From the NCBI GenBank assembly GCA_018224345.1, contig JAGTUW010000222.1, forward strand, positions 1 through 7,364: DNA of 7,364 nt, in the 5' to 3' direction. Below the pieces are notes generated by a model. The model was not told where the DNA came from. It searched no databases and was given only the letters and a program-made list of their open reading frames with translations. Positions 1 through 5,987 of this stretch are shown one piece after another (position 1 is the first letter of the stretch; each line of letters begins with the position of its first letter). The stretch is from Bacteroidota bacterium (GTDB lineage: Bacteria; Bacteroidota; Ignavibacteria; SZUA-365). The position numbers and the translations under genes were made by a program.

Positions 1-788
1 GCCTGGCGGGAGCCACGTCGCTGATTTCCGCCGTCGCGCTTGCAATTGTGTCCTTTCTCTGGGGAAATCCTGTCCTCGGTATCATCCTGCTGTCGCTTGC
101 GGGCGCCATTACAGGTTTTCTGGTGTTCAACCTGCCGCCCGCCCGTGTATTCATGGGAGACGGCGGAAGCATGTTCATCGGATTCGTCCTGGCATTCAGC
201 GGCTGGATGCTGATCGACAGCGGTCCGCGCGATTTCACCGCCGTACTCGTGCCTATCATCATTCTGGGTCTGCCGGTCTCCGATACGCTGCTGGCCTTTT
301 TCCGCCGCATCATGCTGGGTTTCAACCCCTTTATACCGGATCTCGACCATATCCATCACATGGTGGTCAGAAAAACCGGCCTGCCAGTCCAACGTGCGCT
401 GGTACTGCTCGCCGCGCTCTCGTTGTTCTATGCCATTGCAGGTATCGCCGTAGCCGTGCTTCCTTCTGTCTGGGCATGGAGTATCATCGCCGTGACGCTT
501 GTCACAAAAATCCTGCTGCTGCATATGATCGGCTACACGAGCATGCTGCGGCATCGCAATGACCTGCGCGCAACCTCCGCCTCTTTCCCTGCAATCGTCA
601 ATGGCATGAACGGCACGAACGGCACGAACGGGACGAACGGCACGAACGGGACGAACGGCAGGCACACGGTTTCCGTGCCGCTTCCCGGGAACGGACATGT
701 CCACTCTGTCAATGGCAACGGCACAGGCAGGACGCATACAGAGGACAACCCCAAGACCACACAGGCGCCCGACAGCGATGCATCCTGA
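1..788 (+). CDS. Polyprenyl-phosphate sugar-1-phosphate transferase, WecA/TagO-like (5' partial)
   Basis: This is an integral inner-membrane enzyme of glycosyltransferase family 4. The family transfers a sugar-1-phosphate (often GlcNAc-1-P) from a UDP-sugar to undecaprenyl phosphate, the first step of O-antigen, capsule or exopolysaccharide assembly. The frame (first whole codon at base 3) is open to the window edge, so the GTG at 48 is internal. The window's first residues, LAGATSLI, resemble the segment after the family's DGLDGLAG motif. About 261 C-terminal residues are visible. FMGDGGSMFIG is the conserved Asp-containing catalytic/Mg loop, and DLDHIHHMVV is the HxHH cytoplasmic-loop motif. 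Several hydrophobic membrane segments surround them. The last ~60 residues are a hydrophilic tail with NGT repeats, which is not typical of the family. The ugd and rfbC genes downstream support a polysaccharide role. The exact sugar specificity is unknown. Confidence 0.9.
   Translation, partial: LAGATSLISAVALAIVSFLWGNPVLGIILLSLAGAITGFLVFNLPPARVFMGDGGSMFIGFVLAFSGWMLIDSGPRDFTAVLVPIIILGLPVSDTLLAFFRRIMLGFNPFIPDLDHIHHMVVRKTGLPVQRALVLLAALSLFYAIAGIAVAVLPSVWAWSIIAVTLVTKILLLHMIGYTSMLRHRNDLRATSASFPAIVNGMNGTNGTNGTNGTNGTNGRHTVSVPLPGNGHVHSVNGNGTGRTHTEDNPKTTQAPDSDAS
609..662 (+). repeat. In-frame 9-bp tandem repeat encoding (Asn-Gly-Thr)n
   Basis: Six consecutive 9-base units of the form AACGGSACG lie in frame near the 3' end of the transferase gene. 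They alternate between GGC and GGG glycine codons, and the sixth unit ends in AGG. They encode five NGT triplets followed by NGR. A further NGNGT follows downstream. Each NGT fits the general N-X-S/T sequon. The tract lies in the hydrophilic tail after the last membrane segment, so the copy number could vary between strains by slippage without breaking the frame. A functional role is not shown. Confidence 0.9.
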
Positions 789-896
789 GTTCTTTTCGCA
801 TACATCCCCCGTCGGACCGCGCACACGGCAGGAAAAAACGATCCCCTGTCGCTTTCTTCTCATGCCGCTTATCAGTAATCACTTTTCCAATTCACT

Positions 897-902
897 TATA
901 AT
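897..902 (+). promoter_or_regulatory. Possible -10 element (TATAAT) just before ugd
   Basis: A perfect TATAAT lies 11 bases before the ugd ATG at 914, within a locally AT-rich stretch. A transcription start about 7 bases downstream would leave a leader of only some 5 bases, and no Shine-Dalgarno is visible. No good -35 hexamer is present 16-18 bases upstream, and the sequence does not exactly fit the Bacteroidota TAnnTTTG element. It may be chance in a 125-base spacer (789-913) that holds nothing else I can identify. Confidence 0.35.
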
Positions 903-913
903 CTTTGTTTCCC

Positions 914-2260
914 ATGCCATACACCATTGCAGTCATCGGTACCGGATACGTAGGTCTTGTTTCTGGCACCTGTTTCGCGGAAAACGGCAACCATGTTATT
1001 TGTGTTGACAATGATCCGAAAAAACTTGAAAAACTCAGGAATGGGCAGATTCCCATTTATGAACCCGGGTTGCATACACTGTACGAACGGAATTTCCGTG
1101 ACGGCCGGCTGAGCTTCACAGATGATCTTGAAGAGGCGGTGCTGGCATCGGATATTATTTTCCTCTGTCTGCCGACGCCGCCGATGGAAGACGGCAGCGC
1201 GGATCTGCAGTACGTGCTGAAAGTGGCCGATGACATCGGCGACATTCTCTCACGCCATGCGCCGCAGGAATTCAAGATTATCGTGGACAAAAGTACTGTG
1301 CCGATCGGCACATCGGAACGCGTCACCGAAGCTATCAACGCAAAATATGACGGCGCGTTTACTGTCGCTTCGAATCCGGAATTTCTCCGTGAAGGTTTTG
1401 CAGTGGAAGACAGTCTGCGTCCCGACCGCGTGGTCATCGGCGCCTCGCATCCCCAGGCGATCGAAGTACTGCGCGACCTTTACGAACCGTTCGTGCTTTC
1501 CGGCAATCCGATTATCATCATGGACGAACGCAGCGCGGAAATTACCAAGTATGCGGCGAACTCCCATCTGGCCATGCGCATCTCCTTCATGAACGACCTG
1601 GCAAATCTTTGCGAAATCCTCGACGCCAATATCGATAACGTGCGTCGCGGGATAGGAACGGATTCCCGCATCGGCAAAAAATTCCTTTTCGCCGGCACGG
1701 GATACGGTGGTTCCTGTTTTCCGAAGGATGTCAAGGCCCTGCTGAAAACCTCCATCGATGCCCAGCATGCCCTGCGTATCGTACAGGCGGTCGAGGATGT
1801 CAACGCCGATCAGCCGACACGCTTTTTCAAGAAAGTCTATGATTATTTCGATGGCGATCTCAAGGGGAAGTCCTTCGCCATCTGGGGACTGGCCTTCAAA
1901 CCCAACACTGACGATACGCGCGAAGCCCCGGCCTTCATCATTATCGATCATCTGCTCAATGCCGGCGCGACAGTCCGTGCCTATGATCCCGAAGCCATGG
2001 AGAATACCCGTGAACTGCGATTCGGAGACCGTATCGGCTATGGCGAAAACGCCTATGACGCGCTCGAAGGCGCGGATGCATTGCTGCTAATCACGGAATG
2101 GAATGAATTCCGTATGCCCGACTGGAAGAAAATCAAGGCGCTGCTCAACAATCCCGCAGTCTTCGACGGGCGTAATATTTATGACATGGACGACATGAAG
2201 GAACAGGGCTTCGATTACTTCTCCATCGGCCGCCCCACAGTCTTCGGCAAAACAGTATAA
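914..2260 (+). CDS. ugd: UDP-glucose 6-dehydrogenase
   Basis: This cytoplasmic enzyme oxidises UDP-glucose to UDP-glucuronate in two NAD-dependent steps, supplying a precursor for acidic polysaccharides. The 448 residues match the usual bacterial length (about 435-450). The N-terminal Rossmann domain opens with IGTGYVG (Gly9, Gly11, Gly14). Next come KSTVPIG (Thr128), NPEFLREG (Glu156) and ITKYAAN (Lys212, Asn216). GYGGSCFPKD carries the catalytic Cys268, and the C-terminal domain has GLAFKPNTDDTREAP. All expected catalytic positions are present. The ATG at 914 is preferred over an in-frame TTG at 905 because MPYTIAVIG begins directly with the first beta strand. No Shine-Dalgarno precedes it. 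It follows the sugar-phosphate transferase by 125 bases and precedes rfbC by 56, fitting a polysaccharide locus. Confidence 0.97.
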   Translation: MPYTIAVIGTGYVGLVSGTCFAENGNHVICVDNDPKKLEKLRNGQIPIYEPGLHTLYERNFRDGRLSFTDDLEEAVLASDIIFLCLPTPPMEDGSADLQYVLKVADDIGDILSRHAPQEFKIIVDKSTVPIGTSERVTEAINAKYDGAFTVASNPEFLREGFAVEDSLRPDRVVIGASHPQAIEVLRDLYEPFVLSGNPIIIMDERSAEITKYAANSHLAMRISFMNDLANLCEILDANIDNVRRGIGTDSRIGKKFLFAGTGYGGSCFPKDVKALLKTSIDAQHALRIVQAVEDVNADQPTRFFKKVYDYFDGDLKGKSFAIWGLAFKPNTDDTREAPAFIIIDHLLNAGATVRAYDPEAMENTRELRFGDRIGYGENAYDALEGADALLLITEWNEFRMPDWKKIKALLNNPAVFDGRNIYDMDDMKEQGFDYFSIGRPTVFGKTV

Positions 2261-2269
2261 AACCCGAAA

Positions 2270-2310
2270 CCCCTCTTACCTCTTGACTTTTAACTTTTAA
2301 CTCTTAACTC
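2270..2310 (+). repeat. R2 dispersed repeat, copy 1 (pyrimidine tract plus TTTTAAC heptamers)
   Basis: The spacer between ugd and rfbC starts with CCCCTCTTACCTCTTGAC and then runs into heptamers close to TTTTAAC that drift to TCTTAAC. It shares 17 identical bases, ACTTTTAACTTTTAACT, with a second copy at 7127-7156 (here 2286-2302, there 7140-7156), and both have a similar CCCCTC-type start. One heptamer contributes the in-frame TAA (2305-2307) that fixes the rfbC start downstream. It could be a promoter, a leader element or a selfish repeat. The sequence alone does not decide. Confidence 0.75.
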
Positions 2311-2316
2311 TACCCT

Positions 2317-2859
2317 TTGACTTTTTCCGAAACCACATTATCCGGCGTCCTTCTCATCACCCCGAGTGTCCACGGTGACTCCCGGGGTTTCTTTCTCGAA
2401 AGTTACCGGCTGGAATGGTTTGCGCAGCGAGGTATTCCGCCGTTTGTGCAGGACAATCATTCGCGTTCGGTACGCAACACTCTGCGGGGACTGCATTTCC
2501 AGCATCCGCACGGACAGGGCAAACTCATCCGCGTGACCTCGGGTGCGGTCTATGATGTGCTGGTGGATGTGCGTCTCGGATCTCCGGCCTTCGGAGAATG
2601 GGAGGGATACGAACTTTCCGCAGACAACTATCGCATGCTCTATGTTCCGCCGGGCTTCGCGCACGGCTTCTGCGTACTGAGCGACTCGGCGGATTTCATT
2701 TACAAGTGTACGGAGTATTATCACCGCGACAGCGAACAGACATTGTTGTGGAATGACCCCGCATTGGCTGTCGAATGGCCGGTGCAGGAACCCATACTCA
2801 GTGAGAAAGATCGCAATGGTGTGCCTCTGAAGGAACTTTCCCGCTTCCCTGAGTATTGA
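2317..2859 (+). CDS. rfbC: dTDP-4-dehydrorhamnose 3,5-epimerase
   Basis: This RmlC enzyme converts dTDP-4-keto-6-deoxy-glucose to dTDP-4-keto-L-rhamnose, the third of four steps to dTDP-L-rhamnose. The protein is 180 residues, the usual length, with a cupin fold. Visible motifs are GDSRGFFLESY (residues 20-30), LRGLHFQ with catalytic His60, Lys69 of GKLIRV, YVPPGFAHGF (109-118), KCTEYY with the catalytic Tyr pair (134/135) and LSEKD with Asp165. The start is TTG at 2317. An in-frame TAA lies at 2305-2307, and the next in-frame ATG is over 300 bases downstream, beyond the catalytic His, so no ATG-started version would work. No Shine-Dalgarno is seen. The partners rfbA, rfbB and rfbD are not in the window. 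Confidence 0.96.
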   Translation: MTFSETTLSGVLLITPSVHGDSRGFFLESYRLEWFAQRGIPPFVQDNHSRSVRNTLRGLHFQHPHGQGKLIRVTSGAVYDVLVDVRLGSPAFGEWEGYELSADNYRMLYVPPGFAHGFCVLSDSADFIYKCTEYYHRDSEQTLLWNDPALAVEWPVQEPILSEKDRNGVPLKELSRFPEY

Positions 2860-2891
2860 GAAGGGATGGAATATTCACCTACGGGATCAAT

Positions 2892-5252
2892 ATGAGAGGA
2901 ACCACAGAGGGCAAGAAGGGCAAGAAGGACTTTTCAAAAGGGAGCAACAGACAAGCAATCTCTGTGATCACTGTGCTCTCTGTGGTGCTTCTTCTTGGGG
3001 TTCTCCCGGAAATGCTCTCCGCGCAGGGCGGGGGCGTCATCAGAGGCAAAGTGTATGACGCGCAGACGAAAGAACCCCTGGTCGGTGCGAATGTGTTCGT
3101 GCGCGAGACTTCACTCGGGGCGGCGACGGATCTCGACGGACGTTTTGTCATCCGTGACGTGCCCGCAGGCAGCTATCGCGTGCAGGCCTCGGTGATCGGC
3201 TATACACCGCAGATCGAAGCGGATGTTGTCGCCGCGGAAGGACGCGAGACACAACTGGATTTTCCACTGCAATCCACCGCAATCGATCTCGGAGAAGTGG
3301 TGGTGGAAGCCAACTATTTCCGGGAAATCGCCGATGCCCCGGTGAGCGCGCAGACTCTCTCTTATGAGGAAATCCGGCGTTCGCCCGGAGGACAGGAAGA
3401 CGTCATCCGCGCCGTGGCCGTGCTGCCGGGTGTCGTCCAGGCCTCGGCAGGACGTAATGACCTGATCGTGCGTGGCGGCGCGCCCTCGGAAAACCTCTAT
3501 GTGATCGACAATCTGGAAGTGCCGAACATCAATCACTTCGGGACGCAGGGCGCAACTGGAGGGCCGCTGAGTTTCATCAACCTCGACTTCGTGCGTGATG
3601 TGACATTCACTACCGGAGGCTTCGGGGTACGCTACGGCGATAAACTTTCGTCGGTCATGAATATCCAGCTCAAGGAAGGCCGGCGTGACCGTCTGGGAGG
3701 TAAACTCAATCTTTCCGCGACACAGTTCGGACTCAACAGCGAAGGCCCGCTCGGCGATCAGGGCTCTTTTCTCTTCTCCGCACGGCGCAGTTACCTGGAT
3801 CTGATTTTCAAGGCCGCGGGCTTCGGCTTCGTCCCGGAATACTGGGACTTCATCGGCAAAGCCAATTACGATATCAACAGGGAGAACGAGCTTTCGTTTC
3901 TCGTCATCGGTGTGCTCGACAATGTGCGCTTTTTCAATGACACCGAGGATCAGCGTTTCAGCAATTCCCGCATTCTCGGCAGTTCGCAGGATCAGTATTT
4001 CTCAAGTATCTCCTGGCGGCGATTGCTGTCCAACGGGTTTATGACCTTCTCTCTCGGACGTACATTCACCGCCTATGATTATCTGCAAACCGACTCGCTG
4101 CTCTCACCGCTGTTCGTCAGTGATTCCCGTGAAGGCGAAAGCAGCCTGCGTGCGGATGGTGTTTTTCTCCTTGACCGCTCCCTGGAGCTTTCCTTCGGTG
4201 TGCAGGGCAAGCGCGCGCGCATGCTCGGAGATTTTGCATGGACGCCGACGGATGACAGCTTCCTCGACAATCCGGGAATCACCAATCTCGAAAACACCTG
4301 GGATACCACTGCCTACAAGGCCAACGCCTATGCGCAGCTTGCGCGGACGTTTTTCGATCGTCTCCGCGTGACCGTCGGTGGCCGGTTGGAATACTTCAAT
4401 CTTATCGACGATGCATTCGCCGCCGCACCGCGGCTTTCTCTGCGCTATGCGCTTACGGATCTGACAACGTTCACGCTCAGTGGCGGCAGCTACCATCAAT
4501 CCCCGAGTTATATCTGGCTGCTGTCGAATTCCGACAATACACGGCTGCAGCATGTGCGTGTCGATCAGGCAGTGCTGGGCATCGAACATCTGCTGCGTAC
4601 GGATCTGCGGGTGCGTGTCGAAGGGTATGTCAAATATTACGACAACTACCCCGCTTCGCTCGAACGTGAGTATCTGGTCCTTGCCAATACCGGCGCCGGT
4701 TTCGGCGGAGCGGAAGAGGGGTTCGCAAGTTTCGGTTTCGACAATCTTGTCAGTGGGGGAGAGGGCTTCAGTCGCGGTGTGGAATTGCTCGTGCAGAAGC
4801 GTCTCTCGGAAATTCCGATGTACGGTATTCTCTCGCTGTCCTGGAACAACACCGATTATACAGCGCTTGACGGGATTACCCGTCCGGGCAGCTACGATCA
4901 GCGCATCATTTTCAATCTCAGCGGCGGGTGGAAAATCGATGAGAACTGGGAAGTCGGCACGAAATTCCGTTACGGCAGCGGCACGCCCTATACGCCGTTT
5001 CTTTCTGACGGCCGGCGGGATCTGGCATATTATAACGGTGCGCGTCTCCCGGATTTCCACTCGCTCGATGTCCGCATCGATCGCCGCTGGAATTTCACCG
5101 GCTGGAATCTGATCACGTACATCGATATCCAGAACATCTACAATCGCAAGAACAGCCAGGCCTATCGCTGGGATCCACGCAATCAGCGTGTCGAAGCCGC
5201 AGGCGGGACGATAGGCATACTACCCACTATCGGGGTGAGCGCGGAGTTCTGA
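2892..5252 (+). CDS. TonB-dependent outer-membrane receptor with carboxypeptidase-regulatory-like domain
   Basis: This is an outer-membrane beta-barrel receptor that imports a ligand using energy from TonB-ExbBD; the ligand is unknown. From the ATG at 2892 it has 786 residues. The signal peptide is about 1-44: a Lys-rich n-region, a hydrophobic core around 22-38, and probable cleavage after LSA44 before QGGG. A CarboxypepD_reg-like beta domain follows (about 48-130, GKVYDAQTKEPLVGANV). LGEVVVEA (133-140) is TonB-box-like. The plug domain spans about 150-262 (VLPGV, IVRGGAP, YVIDNLEVPN, GFGVRYGDKLSSVMNI), then the barrel, ending in Phe. A TTG at 2856 overlapping the rfbC stop (TTGA) is an alternative start, but neither has a clear Shine-Dalgarno. 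No SusD-type partner follows. The first codons lie inside a dispersed repeat, described separately. Confidence 0.93.
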   Translation: MRGTTEGKKGKKDFSKGSNRQAISVITVLSVVLLLGVLPEMLSAQGGGVIRGKVYDAQTKEPLVGANVFVRETSLGAATDLDGRFVIRDVPAGSYRVQASVIGYTPQIEADVVAAEGRETQLDFPLQSTAIDLGEVVVEANYFREIADAPVSAQTLSYEEIRRSPGGQEDVIRAVAVLPGVVQASAGRNDLIVRGGAPSENLYVIDNLEVPNINHFGTQGATGGPLSFINLDFVRDVTFTTGGFGVRYGDKLSSVMNIQLKEGRRDRLGGKLNLSATQFGLNSEGPLGDQGSFLFSARRSYLDLIFKAAGFGFVPEYWDFIGKANYDINRENELSFLVIGVLDNVRFFNDTEDQRFSNSRILGSSQDQYFSSISWRRLLSNGFMTFSLGRTFTAYDYLQTDSLLSPLFVSDSREGESSLRADGVFLLDRSLELSFGVQGKRARMLGDFAWTPTDDSFLDNPGITNLENTWDTTAYKANAYAQLARTFFDRLRVTVGGRLEYFNLIDDAFAAAPRLSLRYALTDLTTFTLSGGSYHQSPSYIWLLSNSDNTRLQHVRVDQAVLGIEHLLRTDLRVRVEGYVKYYDNYPASLEREYLVLANTGAGFGGAEEGFASFGFDNLVSGGEGFSRGVELLVQKRLSEIPMYGILSLSWNNTDYTALDGITRPGSYDQRIIFNLSGGWKIDENWEVGTKFRYGSGTPYTPFLSDGRRDLAYYNGARLPDFHSLDVRIDRRWNFTGWNLITYIDIQNIYNRKNSQAYRWDPRNQRVEAAGGTIGILPTIGVSAEF
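2896..2935 (+). repeat. R1 dispersed repeat, copy A (inside the receptor's signal-peptide region)
   Basis: This 40-base copy carries the core ACCACAGAGG followed by purine-rich GGGCAAGAAGG and TTTTC. It aligns without gaps to 7016-7055 (35/40 identical by eye) and to 5267-5306 (34/40). It begins 36 bases after the rfbC stop. Unlike the other copies it falls inside an open frame, encoding RGTTEGKKGKKDFS, which becomes the positively charged n-region of the receptor's signal peptide. Confidence 0.85.
2901..2986. repeat. Inverted repeat bounding R1 copy A (ACCACAGAG arms)
   Basis: ACCACAGAG at 2901-2909 is matched exactly by its reverse complement CTCTGTGGT at 2978-2986, with 68 bases between. 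The right side also contains further CTCTGTG-like units (from 2960) and the palindrome GTGATCAC (2964-2971). Read on the minus strand it resembles a degenerate CACAGAG array. GCACCACAGAG of the minus strand here also occurs on the plus strand at 7062-7072. The whole unit looks like a small palindromic repeat element that is now within the coding sequence. Confidence 0.65.
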
Positions 5253-5266
5253 GTTCGGGGAAACAA

Positions 5267-5306
5267 GAGGAACCACAGAGGACGAGAAGGGCAAGAAGAC
5301 TATTTC
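5267..5306 (+). repeat. R1 dispersed repeat, copy B (intergenic)
   Basis: This second R1 copy starts 14 bases after the receptor stop codon. It shares the core GAGGAACCACAGAGG with copy A exactly and then diverges slightly (GACGAGAAGGGCAAGAAG). It is 34/40 identical to copy A and 35/40 to copy C, without gaps. No inverted partner arm is visible after it. The 111-base spacer (5253-5363) otherwise holds only the near-palindrome ACGAAGTTTCGT (5317-5328) and the ribosome binding site of the next gene. Confidence 0.85.
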
Positions 5307-5352
5307 TCACCCTTCCACGAAGTTTCGTATTTTACCTGATCGATGTTTCACC

Positions 5353-5358
5353 GAGGGG
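5353..5358 (+). promoter_or_regulatory. Ribosome binding site deciding the start at 5364
   Basis: GAGGGG sits 5 bases before the ATG at 5364, a good Shine-Dalgarno match and spacing. An in-frame ATG at 5343 lies upstream of this site and has no purine-rich stretch before it, so 5364 is the better start. This is one of only two clear Shine-Dalgarno sites in the window. Confidence 0.7.
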
Positions 5359-5363
5359 ATTCC

Positions 5364-5987
5364 ATGCGGTATCAGCAGACGCCCGTTGCGCGTCTTTCGA
5401 AGGCAGCGAAATTTCTGGAACAGGACGGAGAGTGGCACCCTTTCGTGGGTGAAGAGGGGGTATGGTATCGTGTGCGGAACAGGGATGTCCAGCGCATTCG
5501 TCTCGAAGCCGGGGAAACGGAGGAATTGCTGCGACTTGTCGACCGGCTGGATCCTTTACCAGCCCGGGCGCTCAGAGAAGGCTTCCGCGAGGAACTCCGC
5601 TTTGTCGTTCGCGACGACCACTATCTGCTGGCCGGTATGCTGCTTCGCGCCTATGTGGGATGGGATATGCTGGCCACGGCAGCACGGGAAATGAATGTGC
5701 AGCTCGCATACCTCGGCGGCAATGCACTGCGTTGTGATATCCGTATCGATGAATGGAGCACCGAAGCGGTGACACGAGCTCTGGTGCTGGCCCGGGCCTG
5801 CGCCAGGGTGGCCGCGCAACTCGCAGTGGATGCACGGGAAGGCATTCCACACATTCCCCAGGAAATCACCGGACTGCTGCATGCAGCCGTCGAAACGTTC
5901 ATGGATGAGATCGGCCCGCTGCGGAGCGCATCTCCGCCTGATTCTCCCCACAGCCCGGAACAGACCTCGCTGTTCGGGGAGGAATAA
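5364..5987 (+). CDS. Uncharacterised acidic protein with C-terminal sliding-clamp-like motif (QTSLF)
   Basis: I do not recognise the family. The 207-residue product has no signal peptide or membrane segment and should be cytoplasmic. Residues 10-60 are charged and helix/strand mixed (FLEQDGEWHPF, GVWYRVRNRDVQRI). Residues 64-160 look mainly alpha-helical (ALREGFREEL, MLLRAYVGWDMLATAA, ALVLARACARVAAQLA). After residue 186 comes a Pro/Ser-rich, probably disordered tail ending QTSLFGEE. QTSLF (200-204) fits the bacterial beta-clamp-binding consensus QxxLF, and such motifs often sit on flexible ends. The start at 5364 is supported by GAGGGG, while 5343 would give 214 residues. The stop overlaps the next start by one base (TAATG), so it is translated together with the Sua5-type gene. 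A DNA replication or repair link is inference only. Confidence 0.85.
   Translation: MRYQQTPVARLSKAAKFLEQDGEWHPFVGEEGVWYRVRNRDVQRIRLEAGETEELLRLVDRLDPLPARALREGFREELRFVVRDDHYLLAGMLLRAYVGWDMLATAAREMNVQLAYLGGNALRCDIRIDEWSTEAVTRALVLARACARVAAQLAVDAREGIPHIPQEITGLLHAAVETFMDEIGPLRSASPPDSPHSPEQTSLFGEE
5976..5983 (+). promoter_or_regulatory. Ribosome binding site for the Sua5-type gene, inside the upstream gene
   Basis: GGGGAGGA lies within the last codons of the upstream gene, ending 3 bases before the ATG at 5987. With the TAATG stop/start overlap this gives a coupled junction: a ribosome finishing the first frame can restart directly. The purine run encodes the GEE end of the upstream protein, just after its QTSLF motif. 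Confidence 0.75.

Noticed and set aside
48..50. GTG as the true start of the first gene
   Set aside because: The frame is open upstream to base 3 and the upstream residues (LAGATSLI) resemble the conserved interior of the WecA family, so the gene starts before the window.
905..907. TTG as the ugd start
   Set aside because: It would add only Met-Phe-Pro before the first beta strand. The ATG at 914 gives the usual N-terminus for the family.
1250..1951. A 233-codon minus-strand open frame inside ugd
   Set aside because: It is antisense to the most conserved part of ugd, including the catalytic Cys, and has no family resemblance of its own.
2261..2316. Intrinsic terminator after ugd (and after 788, 5252 and 7006)
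   Set aside because: No GC-rich hairpin followed by a T-run is visible in any of these spacers. The T-rich stretches belong to the R2 heptamers.
2901..2986. CRISPR array or riboswitch at the repeat region
   Set aside because: There are only two inverted arms plus degenerate units, with no regular spacers, and the region is translated. The repeats at 5267 and 7016 are thousands of bases away.
4104..5060. A 318-codon minus-strand open frame
   Set aside because: It lies fully inside the receptor's beta-barrel region, has no recognisable motif, and the receptor frame is clearly the coding one.
5317..5328. ACGAAGTTTCGT as a regulator binding site
   Set aside because: It is a short near-palindrome with a mismatched centre, and nothing links it to a regulator. 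Such 12-base matches arise by chance.
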